Source of the DNA: a virus
Virus record (IMG/VR): IMGVR_UViG_3300042923_001459
Span: 44,592 to 108,591 of that record
Strand: one strand, 5' to 3'
DNA length: 64,000 nt
This document shows, one piece after another, positions 1 through 8,569 of the stretch. The notes below the pieces were generated by a model that saw only the letters and a list, made by a program, of their open reading frames with translations, did no database searches and was not told the origin of the DNA. A program made the translations under genes and the position numbers. Numbering within the stretch: the first letter of the stretch is position 1; every line of letters begins with the position of its first letter.

Positions 1-589
1 TATTGATAGCTTCATCATCTATCTTGCCAGTTGCTACAACAAATATATTGTTAGGTTGGTAAAATTTATTCTTGAAATCAATTAAATCTTGTCTTGATAT
101 CTCAGCAACTTGTTTTGGTGTTCCACCAACTAATTGTCTGCTTGGAAAACTCTTATGCATTGCTGTAAAAAGCATGTCTGTAACATGTGAAGAAGTATCA
201 TCTGAGTACATCTTGAGTTCTTCTTGAATCACCGTTCGTTCCAATTCGACTTCTTCTTCAGGAATAGTAGAATGAAATATGATGTCAGATATTACATCTG
301 CTGCTGTTTTCCAATTTTCCGCTGGCACTGTAGCAAAGTACCTAGTGTGTTGAAAACTTGTCTCAGCATTAATGTAACCGCCTATTGATTCAATTTCTTC
401 CATAATTTGCTGTGAATTGCGTGAATCCGTTCCTTTAAATACCATGTGTTCAATGAAATGAGCGATACCAAATCTATCTGTTTCATCGTATGAACCAACT
501 TTTACATAAATACTAAATGTCATTGTTTTTGCAGACTCGATTTTTTCTGTATAAACATCGAGACCATTTGGAAGTGTTTTCTTTTGCAA
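1..589 (-). CDS. M16 family zinc metallopeptidase (partial, C-terminus outside window)
   Basis: About 196 N-terminal residues are visible and the gene runs off the left edge. The inverted zinc motif HFIEH (HxxEH) is at residues 44-48, and the third zinc ligand fits the ERTVIQEE segment about 76 residues later, which is the signature of insulinase/processing-peptidase M16 enzymes. The start is taken as TTG at 587-589 because AAAGGAGG lies 7 bases upstream; there is no earlier in-frame ATG with a site. It follows the HAD nucleotidase gene by 13 bases, so the two are probably co-transcribed. Its substrate in a phage is unknown. The family call is firm, the role is not. Confidence 0.85.
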   Translation of the reverse strand, partial: MQKKTLPNGLDVYTEKIESAKTMTFSIYVKVGSYDETDRFGIAHFIEHMVFKGTDSRNSQQIMEEIESIGGYINAETSFQHTRYFATVPAENWKTAADVISDIIFHSTIPEEEVELERTVIQEELKMYSDDTSSHVTDMLFTAMHKSFPSRQLVGGTPKQVAEISRQDLIDFKNKFYQPNNIFVVATGKIDDEAIN

Positions 590-602
590 CGTCGTACCTC
601 CT

Positions 603-1160
603 TTATTTTAATAATCCTTCAATAGTAGATTCAACTTCATTCCAATCCTTAACCCTAATGATTCCTTCTGAAGTAGAATTTTTTCTATTTTTTGGGAGGT
701 CCATGAAGATAGTGGTAATTCCTACTTTATGCATCGATTCAACAACTTTTGGATAATCATCAACAAATGCGTTTAAGTTTAGGTCTTTAGCTAAGTTAGA
801 TTTTTCTTCATCAAAATACAATTCATGATATTTAATTCCATTCTGCTTCAACCAGATTTTTGTTCTCTCTACAGCTGTTAGAGGTCTGGCTGTAATAATG
901 ATAATTTCATGACCTTCATCATACCACTTATTAATTGTTTCTACTGATTTTGGAAATGGACTTAAGTCTTCAAATATTTCATTTCCAAAGTTTTTAAAAA
1001 ATTCATCCATTAGTGATTTTGGTATATCGTATACGTCACTGAGTCTTCCATTAACATCGTTTACTGTAATGTTCTTATTAAATTTTTCGTTTAATAATGG
1101 AAGGTAGTAACTAAAGCTATCGGCTATTGTATCGTCAATGTCAAAACCTAACTTTGCCAA
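603..1160 (-). CDS. HAD-superfamily 5'(3')-deoxyribonucleotidase-like phosphatase (NT5C type)
   Basis: The 185-residue protein has the HAD motif I DIDDTIADS at residues 7-15 with both catalytic aspartates, motif II ITAR near residue 90, and motif III VDDYP near 132. The order and spacing match the NT5C/YorS-like nucleotidases common in Bacillus and its phages, which dephosphorylate (deoxy)nucleoside monophosphates. It sits 12 bases after speD and 13 before the M16 gene. A role in trimming nucleotide pools fits with the thymidylate kinase further along, but this is inference. Confidence 0.85.
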   Translation of the reverse strand: MAKLGFDIDDTIADSFSYYLPLLNEKFNKNITVNDVNGRLSDVYDIPKSLMDEFFKNFGNEIFEDLSPFPKSVETINKWYDEGHEIIIITARPLTAVERTKIWLKQNGIKYHELYFDEEKSNLAKDLNLNAFVDDYPKVVESMHKVGITTIFMDLPKNRKNSTSEGIIRVKDWNEVESTIEGLLK

Positions 1161-1172
1161 CTTGAAAACCCC

Positions 1173-1586
1173 TTACTCGTTTTGTTTTATATAATCTTCT
1201 AGAATTTTGAATGCTTCTGGGCTTTTATCCTTGTCCTGGATATCGGTGCCTCTGGGAATGTAGATAATGTTTCTACGTTCTGGCTTAAGAGTTTCAATTA
1301 AAACTTCCATTGCTTTGAATGGGTCTCCTTCATCACCACAAGTAAATACATCTGCTGCAGCATAACCAAGCTCTGGATAGGTGTGAATGCTCATATGACT
1401 TTCACTCAATAAAGCTAAGGCTGTTACTCCAAATGGTTTGAATTGATGTGAGGACAAATTCAGCAATGTCATTTTAGCTTCTTCAACCGCTTTCTTGAAT
1501 GTTTCAAGAAAAAGTTCCTCATTATCTAATACTTTAAAATCACAACCGTACATTTCCAATATAACGTGTTTTCCCAGTGACTGCAA
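1173..1586 (-). CDS. speD: S-adenosylmethionine decarboxylase proenzyme
   Basis: The 137-residue length and sequence match the prokaryotic class 1B enzyme, which makes decarboxylated SAM for spermidine synthesis. The self-cleavage site is LSESHMSIHTYPE: Glu62-Ser63 is the expected cleavage bond giving the pyruvoyl cofactor, and His68 and Cys83 (in DVFTCG) fall at the same numbers as the catalytic residues of the Thermotoga enzyme. The start is TTG at 1584-1586, preceded by AAAGGAGGGGG. It leads the operon that continues with the nucleotidase and M16 genes. No spermidine synthase is seen in the window. Confidence 0.95.
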   Translation of the reverse strand: MQSLGKHVILEMYGCDFKVLDNEELFLETFKKAVEEAKMTLLNLSSHQFKPFGVTALALLSESHMSIHTYPELGYAAADVFTCGDEGDPFKAMEVLIETLKPERRNIIYIPRGTDIQDKDKSPEAFKILEDYIKQNE

Positions 1587-1824
1587 TTCCAGCCCCCTCC
1601 TTTATAATATGCATTTTTAATTTTTTTTTAAATACCTCACTAACAAAGTGGAATATTTGATCTTTGTTAACGTATTAGAATCTTCTTACTTGAATGATTA
1701 TCAACGCAACATTCTAAGAATAATCAACTGACTAAATATAATAACCAAAGTATGTATTTTTTTTAAATAATTTTTTTTCTAATAGCCAAGTCTGGGTTGC
1801 ATTTTAGAGACGCTAACAAAACAA
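1587..1824. other. AT-rich intergenic gap between the subtilisin terminator and speD
   Basis: About 240 bases with several T and A runs. It must hold the speD promoter (minus strand) but I do not see a TTTACA/TATAAT pair like those of the cassette region, nor a convincing small ORF. Confidence 0.5.
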
Positions 1825-1849
1825 AAAGGTGAGATAAATTCTCACCTTT
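1825..1849 (-). terminator. Terminator after the subtilisin gene
   Basis: A 10-base-pair hairpin, AAAGGTGAGA pairing with TCTCACCTTT, followed on the minus strand by a T-rich run. Confidence 0.85.
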
Positions 1850-1860
1850 CATTTTACAAA

Positions 1861-2787
1861 TTATTTTATGTTATTGAAAGAGAATAATCCATATCCAAAT
1901 TCATTATCTCTACCACTTATTCCTTCATCTTTACTGTTAGCTGCAAGGAATGATAGAACATCATGCGGTTTCATCATTTTACCTGTTTTTTGTAGAGAAT
2001 CAGCTTGAATTAATGCAACAGCACCGGCAATATGAGGACAAGCCATAGAGGTTCCAGATAGACGAGCATATTTTCCATTAGGAAAAGTACTAACCACGTC
2101 AACCCCGGCAGCAGAAACGTCAACCTCTACACTAGTACTAGAAAAAGAACCCTTGTGTTCTATTGAGTCAACGGCTGCAACTGAAATAACTTCATCAAAA
2201 CTTGCAGGATAACCAACTGTATCTTGACCAGCACCTTCATTACCAGCAGCAGCTACCAATACAATTCCAGCATCATATGCTTTTTTAATTGCATTATACA
2301 ATGACGGGATAAAACCTGGAGCTCCGAGACTCATAGAGACAACATGAATTCCATTTTCAATACACCATTCAAGACCTTGAATAATCCATTCTAATGTACC
2401 TTGACCACTGTCACTAAGTACCTTTACAGCATATAACTCAACTTCAGGTGCAACTCCTACAATACCAAGATAGTTTATTGAAGCGCCAATTACTCCAGCA
2501 CAGTGAGTACCATGACCTTGACGATCCATGTAATCATTGATGTCTGAAGTGGTAAAATTAACTCCACCCTTGAATCTGTCTTTTAGATCTTGATGATTGT
2601 AATCAATGCCAGTATCAAGTACAGCAACTTTAATTCCAGCGCCCTTTGTTTTTTCCCATTCTTTTTGAGCGCCAATTAGACGTACACCATATTCAACATT
2701 ATCAATTGCATTAGTTGATGCAGTCTTTAAAAATCCTTCAGCTTCAATAATTTCTAAAACCTTAAAACCAGAAACTTTAAATTCCAT
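1861..2787 (-). CDS. Subtilisin-like serine protease (S8), probably intracellular
   Basis: The 308-residue protein has the full catalytic set: Asp58 in AVLDTGID, His92 in GHGTHCAG, the oxyanion Asn183 in AAAGNEG and Ser247 in GTSMACPH. There is no signal peptide and only a short N-terminal extension of about 45 residues, which is the arrangement of Bacillus intracellular subtilisins rather than secreted ones. ATG is preceded by CTGGAGG. It lies alone between two terminators, so it is its own unit. A cytosolic protease could process phage or host proteins; the target cannot be read from the sequence. Confidence 0.93.
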   Translation of the reverse strand: MEFKVSGFKVLEIIEAEGFLKTASTNAIDNVEYGVRLIGAQKEWEKTKGAGIKVAVLDTGIDYNHQDLKDRFKGGVNFTTSDINDYMDRQGHGTHCAGVIGASINYLGIVGVAPEVELYAVKVLSDSGQGTLEWIIQGLEWCIENGIHVVSMSLGAPGFIPSLYNAIKKAYDAGIVLVAAAGNEGAGQDTVGYPASFDEVISVAAVDSIEHKGSFSSTSVEVDVSAAGVDVVSTFPNGKYARLSGTSMACPHIAGAVALIQADSLQKTGKMMKPHDVLSFLAANSKDEGISGRDNEFGYGLFSFNNIK

Positions 2788-2874
2788 TTAAAGCACCTCC
2801 AGTGATTTAAAATACTTAATTCAATGATTAGAATTAAGTATAATAAATATATAAGATGATGTTTAAAAAATAAT

Positions 2875-2907
2875 AAAAGCTTACTCTATTTGAGAGAGTA
2901 AGCTTTT
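2875..2907 (-). terminator. Strong terminator after the terminase gene
   Basis: A 13-base-pair hairpin (AAAAGCTTACTCT with AGAGTAAGCTTTT) immediately downstream of the terminase stop codon. Confidence 0.85.
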
Positions 2908-2920
2908 ATACTTGAGGTTA

Positions 2921-4588
2921 TTAAACTCTATACATTCTTCCAGTTGTAGGTCTTGGCATTCTACTTTTTCCACCAAATTCAGCTGCAAAATTAGCTAACG
3001 CATCAGAACAACAAGCATCATCATGTCCACCATTTGGAGCTTCAATTCTTTTATTAACTGTTTGACGAACTTCCATCTCTAAATCTTTCCATTCACCAAT
3101 CATTTTATGATAAAAACCACCTAAATCTCTATTGCCAGTTTTATTAATTACATCTTTAGAAGGATATTTGAACCTTCCAACTTCTATATCATGCTTTATT
3201 TTTGCGAACATAATATTTTTCATATTCATACCAGAACGAGTATAGGAATCAGAAGCATTAAATGTGATACCTTCTAATTGTCTTAACCCATCTTGATCTC
3301 TAAGAATATCAACAATTGGTCTACCTACACCAGTAAAATCAGCAAAAATTGACTCTACTGGAAATTTAGGTCTTGGTCCGCCAAACAATTTTAAAATTTC
3401 TAATCTTTGAGTATTAAAGCTCTCACCATGCATCTCCATAGCAAATACCTTTTCTCTTAATCCATTTGGTTGAACTCTCAATACTGAAATATGAGTATAA
3501 TCGGCACCTGATGCGGCAGAACCTGCAAAGTCAATACCTGCAACGTATTTTTCTCCATAGTTGCCACTTTCTTGCCATTCGTGTTCTCCAGAGATCAATG
3601 TATCCCATTCCGATGTACTTAGGAATTGGCCAGCTCCATCAACAAATTCAAGCATATATTGTGTCTTAAAATCCTCTACTGACATTTCTCCTTCAGTCCA
3701 AACTTCTGGATTTTTAGGGAAATATTGTTGCTTTAAAGGCTTAGGCATCAAACGAAGAACGTAAGCAGAGTATGGTCTCATTTCTTCTGGATTTTTGTAA
3801 TCTGGAAGATAAGTAGCATCCAAAGCCCATAATTGAGGACACTCTGTCCAGTCTTTTCTGATTTGAACAAATCCTTTTGGATTTTTAATTGAATCATATG
3901 CAATACCAGGTTGAAATGATTCCCAGAAATGATTACGAAATTTAGGTGTACCAATTTTAATAATTTTAGCATTTGTTGCACCACCCATCGGAACAATACG
4001 CTCAGATACGGTGTAATTGGAAATTTTTTGTGCTTCATCTAATACAATTATATCAAATGTCAAACCCTCAATATTTGATTGGTCGGAACCAGAAACTGCC
4101 ATTACATAAGAGCCATTGCTAAGTTCAATTTTACCTTTTGTACATTTTACAAGTTTATTGTTGAGTTTTTCTTCATTCATTTGAAAGAAGATAGCTGTAC
4201 GTCCAACATTAAGTTCTGCTTGCTGAATACGAGGGGTAAAGATACCAATTCTCATGTTTGGATAATTATCTAATAGGTAACCGGTAAATGATGCAATTGA
4301 TTCTGTTTTACCAGCTTGTCGAGCCATGAGGGCTGCAACAGAACGAATTTTAGGATTACATACAGCTCTAATTAACTCTACTTGATTAGCATGTAATTTC
4401 TGTTTATTTGGTGGCAAATGAGCTCTAAGAACTCTATGACAATATTCAACTGGATCCATTTTTGTAAGCATTTTTTTAAATATATAGCCACCTAAATCTT
4501 CACCATGAATTTTATTTTGTTTCATAGCATTAAGTTGACCTTGAATAGCATTTGTATCACTTTTAAGTTTCGATATGTCGAAGAACAA
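2921..4588 (-). CDS. terL: Terminase large subunit (packaging ATPase-nuclease)
   Basis: The 555-residue protein has an ATPase half and a nuclease half. The Walker A-like loop is ARQAGKT (Lys94, Thr95), the Walker B is IVLDEAQ (Asp184, Glu185), and the coupling motif is IKIGTP near residue 212, as in T4 gp17. The RNase H-like nuclease carries Asp353 in AGIDFAG, Asp417 in FADFTG and Asp523/Asp524 in GHDDAC, three acidic positions expected for the metal site. It drives DNA into the prohead and cuts it. No small-terminase gene is recognised next to it. Start ATG follows GGGAGTG. Confidence 0.95.
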   Translation of the reverse strand: MFFDISKLKSDTNAIQGQLNAMKQNKIHGEDLGGYIFKKMLTKMDPVEYCHRVLRAHLPPNKQKLHANQVELIRAVCNPKIRSVAALMARQAGKTESIASFTGYLLDNYPNMRIGIFTPRIQQAELNVGRTAIFFQMNEEKLNNKLVKCTKGKIELSNGSYVMAVSGSDQSNIEGLTFDIIVLDEAQKISNYTVSERIVPMGGATNAKIIKIGTPKFRNHFWESFQPGIAYDSIKNPKGFVQIRKDWTECPQLWALDATYLPDYKNPEEMRPYSAYVLRLMPKPLKQQYFPKNPEVWTEGEMSVEDFKTQYMLEFVDGAGQFLSTSEWDTLISGEHEWQESGNYGEKYVAGIDFAGSAASGADYTHISVLRVQPNGLREKVFAMEMHGESFNTQRLEILKLFGGPRPKFPVESIFADFTGVGRPIVDILRDQDGLRQLEGITFNASDSYTRSGMNMKNIMFAKIKHDIEVGRFKYPSKDVINKTGNRDLGGFYHKMIGEWKDLEMEVRQTVNKRIEAPNGGHDDACCSDALANFAAEFGGKSRMPRPTTGRMYRV

Positions 4589-4656
4589 AACAATACACTC
4601 CCTTGTGAATATTTATTAATAAATATAAACACAAGGTACTTTATAATAACAAGAAA

Positions 4657-4682
4657 AAAGAGAACTCAAACGAGTTCTCTTT
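4657..4682 (-). terminator. Terminator overlapping the end of tmk
   Basis: AAAGAGAACTC and GAGTTCTCTTT form an 11-base-pair stem followed by a minus-strand T run; the last tmk codons lie in the stem. Confidence 0.8.
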
Positions 4683-5400
4683 CAGTAATTATTTTATCAA
4701 TTTCTCTTTTAATCATAGCAAATACTTCGTCAACTGATTTTTGTTTGCCATTTTTCATTTGATCAATAACGATCCAGTTATCTCTAGTTTTTGCAAAGTC
4801 GAGATAAGTTTCTGATACATTAATTAGAAGTTGATTGTTATTTTCATGAATATCTTCTTTACCTTCTTGATACTCTCGTTTACCACGAGATTCAATTCGC
4901 TCGATAGAAATTGAAGGGTCAACATAAAGATAAAAATTGTAATCAGGCTTCACAACTTTAAGTTCATTGAACTCCATGTCTTCAATCCATCCAATGAATT
5001 CTTGTCTCTCTTCTTTTGATATTTTTTTACCAGCTGTAAAAAGATTAGAGTAAGTATATCTATCAGCCAATACAATATGACCATTTTCAATACTATTTTT
5101 TATTTCATCTCTTAATCTTGCTCTATCTGCAGCATAAGCAATACATATGAGTTCATCAGGGACGCTGTCAATACCACCATATTCGCCCTTGAGGTATGAT
5201 GCAATTACTTTTCCAATTGGACGTTCATATTCAGGAAAAGAAACAATGTGCACTGTATGACCAAGATTTTCAAGATACTTAGCTGTACTTTTAACATGTG
5301 TACCTTTACCCGCTCCATCAATTCCCTCGAATGTAAGAAGTAAGCCTTGTTCTAGACGTTTTTTGTTTTTAAAGAGATTGTAAATTTGTAGCTTACTCAT
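4666..5400 (-). CDS. tmk: Thymidylate kinase (dTMP kinase)
   Basis: The P-loop FEGIDGAGKGT is near the N-terminus, DRYTYSN marks the TMP-binding DR(Y/H) motif, and the SFPEYERP segment is typical of the family. It phosphorylates dTMP to dTDP, feeding DNA synthesis. I chose the ATG at 5398-5400 because GAAGGG is 9 bases upstream; the ATG nine bases earlier has its ribosome site jammed against it. The length of about 244 residues is slightly above the usual 205-215, the extra being in the C-terminal half. It follows the gene at 5414 almost directly. Confidence 0.93.
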   Translation of the reverse strand: MSKLQIYNLFKNKKRLEQGLLLTFEGIDGAGKGTHVKSTAKYLENLGHTVHIVSFPEYERPIGKVIASYLKGEYGGIDSVPDELICIAYAADRARLRDEIKNSIENGHIVLADRYTYSNLFTAGKKISKEERQEFIGWIEDMEFNELKVVKPDYNFYLYVDPSISIERIESRGKREYQEGKEDIHENNNQLLINVSETYLDFAKTRDNWIVIDQMKNGKQKSVDEVFAMIKREIDKIITERELV

Positions 5401-5413
5401 TGCTGCCATCCCT

Positions 5414-5713
5414 TCAAACGTTTAATTTTTGTTTGTATTTATTTTTAAGAACAGTATTAAGAGTATCGAAATAGAAACAAGGTTCACCTTTATCGTTTAA
5501 ACCTCTACCCATATAGACAAATTCTTCAACAGTGTTATCTTCAAATTCAATTTTAAATCCTTCTTTGTATAAATAGTCTTCTAATTGATGGAAAACATAA
5601 GTATCTACCGTTTCTGTATCTACTAACACATCACCATTTGGCATAGTGATTTTAGCAATTGAACCAATGCTATCTTGTTCGTTAACAATGAATTCTAAGA
5701 ACTCCATAAACAT
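5414..5713 (-). CDS. Hypothetical protein in the tmk operon
   Basis: A 99-residue mixed protein with a likely beta-rich middle (residues 15-35 and 55-85) and basic C-terminus. I do not recognise a family. AAGAGGAATG precedes the start, and its stop lies 13 bases before the tmk start, so the pair is one operon. Confidence 0.8.
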   Translation of the reverse strand: MFMEFLEFIVNEQDSIGSIAKITMPNGDVLVDTETVDTYVFHQLEDYLYKEGFKIEFEDNTVEEFVYMGRGLNDKGEPCFYFDTLNTVLKNKYKQKLNV

Positions 5714-5739
5714 TCCTCTTTTCTTATTCTTATTTAATT

Positions 5740-5745
5740 ATTATA
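5740..5745 (-). promoter_or_regulatory. Possible promoter -10 (CATATAATAATTAAA class)
   Basis: Minus strand CATATAATAATTAAA, 27 bases before the start of the 5414 gene. The same 15 bases recur at 9577 before NAD kinase. No -35 box is present, unlike the cassette promoters, so this may be a different temporal class. Confidence 0.45.
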
Positions 5746-5784
5746 TGAATTATGTATACTCATTTTAAAGGATAATTAAATAAA

Positions 5785-5811
5785 AAAGACACCTTATTCA
5801 TCGGTGCCTTT
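5785..5811 (-). terminator. Terminator at the end of the MmcB-like gene
   Basis: AAAGGCACC / GGTGTCTTT hairpin on the minus strand running into T6. Confidence 0.8.
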
Positions 5812-6495
5812 CAATTTGTTTATTTTGTTAATAAAAGCATTGTTGAAACCAGTCACTTCACGTATCTTGGCTTTACTTAAATCTATTTCACCAATACAAC
5901 TTTTTTGAGCACATTTAATTGTTCCCGTGAAATCCTTATTGATAAGTTCTTTTGTAGCTTTTCTACAGGTTGGGCATCTTACTGATATGAGTTTCACAAT
6001 TGCGTTCCTAGAGAACTTGCCAGCAGTTTCATCTTTATTCTCTTTATTTTCTTCATGATAGAGAAAAGTATTAGTTAAAGACCTTGCTGTTCTCTTTAAA
6101 GTGGTATCAAACAAAGTTTTCAATCTACCTGTATTTTTTACTGGATTTTTTACAACCTCAACTTGATCGTGTTCGTCAACCCACAATAAACCATATCCTT
6201 GTGGTAGTTCTTCTGGTTGAATTAAGTTAGTTGGACACATGATGTATGCATAGTGAGCATGATGAAAATAGGATGTTTTATCTCCAAATAGTTTAGTGTC
6301 TCTCTTATAATCACCTTTTGAAGCTTTTACCTCAATAACCCTAACTTCTCTTCTTTTCAGATTCAAACCAACTGCATCCGCTATACTCCAAGCGTTATTG
6401 AATTCGACCTCGTTAGCTACTAAATCAGTCACTTTACTTTTTAGCCAATGCAATGCTACATATTTAAGGTGCTTGTGTGTTTCTCCCTCAGCCAT
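5794..6495 (-). CDS. MmcB-like PD-(D/E)XK nuclease with C-terminal zinc ribbon
   Basis: Residues 35-75 show IADAVG followed by VIEVKASKGDYKRDTK, matching the D...ExK core of MmcB-type DNA repair nucleases, and HHAHYAYIMCP continues the conserved fold. A second module near residues 170-200 has CPTC...C....C, a four-cysteine zinc ribbon not typical of MmcB, so this may be a fusion. It is likely a DNA-binding or DNA-cleaving repair protein. Start ATG follows AAGGAGGCG. Confidence 0.75.
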   Translation of the reverse strand: MAEGETHKHLKYVALHWLKSKVTDLVANEVEFNNAWSIADAVGLNLKRREVRVIEVKASKGDYKRDTKLFGDKTSYFHHAHYAYIMCPTNLIQPEELPQGYGLLWVDEHDQVEVVKNPVKNTGRLKTLFDTTLKRTARSLTNTFLYHEENKENKDETAGKFSRNAIVKLISVRCPTCRKATKELINKDFTGTIKCAQKSCIGEIDLSKAKIREVTGFNNAFINKINKLKGTDE

Positions 6496-6556
6496 GAAAT
6501 CGCCTCCTTATATATTCTATTCAAAATTTGCAAACTTTATTACAAAATAAATAAAA

Positions 6557-6574
6557 AAGGAGCCGAAGCTCCTT
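6557..6574 (-). terminator. Terminator with TTCG tetraloop
   Basis: Minus strand AAGGAGC TTCG GCTCCTT then a T run; overlaps the stop of the 6573 gene. Confidence 0.9.
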
Positions 6575-6947
6575 ATTCAAAACCATCTTTTAATTTAGCA
6601 ATTCTTGCTATTTCTACAAAAAGCTTTTTAAATTCATCAAAATCATAGAAAGTATATCTAGCACTGTGTGTTGAAGAATCATGATTGAAATGCGAAGTTT
6701 TAAAATTGGATTTATCTAAATACGATATTAAAGTTCTGTGATCATGTGCATGTTTCATTAAGTAAATAGAAAAGACCAATTTATCTTCATAACAAAACAA
6801 TTCAAACTCAAATATTTTATTTACATTAATTCGTAGATAGGTTAGTGTTTCATCACTGTGAAGTGTCTTCATCGTTACTGGAGCTCCACCAGTTAATTCT
6901 GCCATTACAAGAAATGCGCTTAGAAAATCCTCAAATTCATCCAACAT
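6573..6947 (-). CDS. Alpha/beta protein with N-terminal DAYIVMxEL-type helix (distant member of the 22-26 kb array)
   Basis: About 124 residues from the ATG at 6945-6947, which lies 8 bases after the upstream stop; a TTG start 39 bases earlier is also open. The N-terminus EFEDFLSAFLVMAELTGG aligns with MESFIVMKELTG of the gene at 23856, and the C-terminal helix (DEFKKLFVEIARIAK) matches the family end. It is thus a paralog of the array 15 kb away, sitting downstream of replication genes. Function unknown. Confidence 0.75.
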   Translation of the reverse strand: MLDEFEDFLSAFLVMAELTGGAPVTMKTLHSDETLTYLRINVNKIFEFELFCYEDKLVFSIYLMKHAHDHRTLISYLDKSNFKTSHFNHDSSTHSARYTFYDFDEFKKLFVEIARIAKLKDGFE

Positions 6948-6954
6948 TACAATA

Positions 6955-7689
6955 CTACTCTTTATATGCACCAACGAGTTTTTCAATTGCTTTTTTCCTC
7001 GCTTTCATAGATTCCAAATTATCTCTAAGCGTATCAAGCTTTCTTTGAGCCAAATTTACTTTATCTGGTTCAATTTCGTTATCAACGATAATTTTTTGAA
7101 TTTCAATTTCAACTTCTAACTTTGGAATACTTTTGGTTACGTCTTCTAATAAACCTTTTAAAATATAAATCTTTAATTCGTCCATGTTACTCACTTTTTC
7201 TTCGCCACCTTTTGGTAAATTACTTATTCTTTCAATAGTGCTGTTTTCAGAGTTGCGTTGAAACACATAGTGAGGTATTTTTTTAGCCTCATCTTTTTTT
7301 GGTTCAACTTTTTTCTTTTTTAACTCTTTTACAGGAACAACAATATCTTTTGTTTCTTCTTCTAAATCTAATTTTAGATTTATTTTTTCAATATCTAGAC
7401 TTTGTTCTTTAGCTATCACTCTTTCTAACCATTCATCATTGATTGGAGGAAGATCAAGCTCTGCAATAGGGGCATAAACTGTGTCTAGTGTTTTCAATTC
7501 TTCTTCGACGTTAAGTTCAACTTCCTTTTCAACAAATACTTCATCAACTGCAGATTCTTTTTCTGGCTGACTTTCTTCAATCGGAGCTTGTTGTATTGGC
7601 TGTGAGTCATTTATTAACTCAGATTCGCTCTGTTTCCTTGAAGAATTATTATTTAAACGTGGATTATAAGAATTTTTACCCTTGGCCAT
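6955..7689 (-). CDS. Acidic disordered protein with C-terminal coiled coil
   Basis: 244 residues. The first 130 are rich in Glu, Lys, Ser and Gln with no predicted fold; KELKKKKVEPKK is a basic patch near 130; residues 175-240 are a long heptad-like helix ending in a basic stretch. The start overlaps the end of the exonuclease gene by 14 bases, indicating translational coupling. It could be a scaffold or linker protein for the replication genes beside it, which is inference. Confidence 0.8.
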   Translation of the reverse strand: MAKGKNSYNPRLNNNSSRKQSESELINDSQPIQQAPIEESQPEKESAVDEVFVEKEVELNVEEELKTLDTVYAPIAELDLPPINDEWLERVIAKEQSLDIEKINLKLDLEEETKDIVVPVKELKKKKVEPKKDEAKKIPHYVFQRNSENSTIERISNLPKGGEEKVSNMDELKIYILKGLLEDVTKSIPKLEVEIEIQKIIVDNEIEPDKVNLAQRKLDTLRDNLESMKARKKAIEKLVGAYKE

Positions 7690-8554
7690 TATAAAAACCG
7701 TCCTTCATTAGCTTTTTAATAAAGCTATAAAACTCGAGGTCAGTAAATATTTCTCTTGCAGCCTTCCAATTGAGTTGAATTTCACAGTCATCGAAGGTAT
7801 AAGGAACCGGAACATCCCGTCGAATAGTTACAAGTTCTAATGTTTTGCTTGCATTTGGTGCCCAAGCTCTAACATTTTCACCAATTTTACCTTTAATAGC
7901 TCCAGCATTTTCAACAACACCATCAAGAGAACCATATTCTTTAAGAAGTTTGATTCCTGTTTTTTGGCCGCATTTTTCAATACCCTTAACATTATCTCCA
8001 CCATCACCCATTAAAGCTTTAAGTTCTGCAAATTGTTCAACTTTAATATCATACTCAGTTTCAAATGCTTCACGAGTATAAAATTTCATATTAGAAGTAC
8101 CTGTTAATGGAAACATTACTGTTGTGTTATCATCAATCAATTGAAAACTATCTTTATCACCAGTAAAAATATAAGTCTTATCAGCTTCAGTGATATTAGC
8201 ATAAGTACCAAGAACATCATCTGCTTCATAGCCAGGAATGCCAACATGTTTAATGCCAATTAAAGTTAAGATAGATTTAATGTCTTCAAATTGACTATAT
8301 AATCCTTCTGATTTAGAAGAATCACGATTAGCTTTATATGTTTCATCAATACCTGTTCTAAAGTTAGCTTTTCCTACATCCCATCCAATAACAACGTGAG
8401 TAGCTCTTACCATTTTCATAGCACTATCAAGCATTGTGAAAAACCTGTAAGTTCCTCCAGTTTCTCTACCGCCAGAAGTTGTCATTACTGGTGGTACAAA
8501 AGCTCCCCTACAAGCAATTGAGTTACCGTCTACGATTAAAAGTACTTTTTCCAT
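7676..8554 (-). CDS. 5'-3' exonuclease / flap endonuclease (PIN-FEN family)
   Basis: The 292-residue protein has the FEN acidic sites in order: VDGNS (residues 8-12), GYEADDVLG, FTGDKDSFQL, and the helix-hairpin-helix region ALMGDGGDNVKGIEKCGQ. Length and order match T5 D15 and the Pol I N-terminal exonuclease. It would remove Okazaki primers or degrade DNA 5'-3'. ATG is preceded by GGAGG. The small gene at 8570 ends 15 bases upstream. Confidence 0.93.
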   Translation of the reverse strand: MEKVLLIVDGNSIACRGAFVPPVMTTSGGRETGGTYRFFTMLDSAMKMVRATHVVIGWDVGKANFRTGIDETYKANRDSSKSEGLYSQFEDIKSILTLIGIKHVGIPGYEADDVLGTYANITEADKTYIFTGDKDSFQLIDDNTTVMFPLTGTSNMKFYTREAFETEYDIKVEQFAELKALMGDGGDNVKGIEKCGQKTGIKLLKEYGSLDGVVENAGAIKGKIGENVRAWAPNASKTLELVTIRRDVPVPYTFDDCEIQLNWKAAREIFTDLEFYSFIKKLMKDGFYNGQG

Positions 8555-8569
8555 TTTTGTATCCTCCAG

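Noticed and set aside
2836-2858. Plus-strand AAGTATAATAAATATATAAG resembling the -35-less promoter class
   Set aside because: It would point into the 3' end of the terminase gene against transcription and has no target gene.
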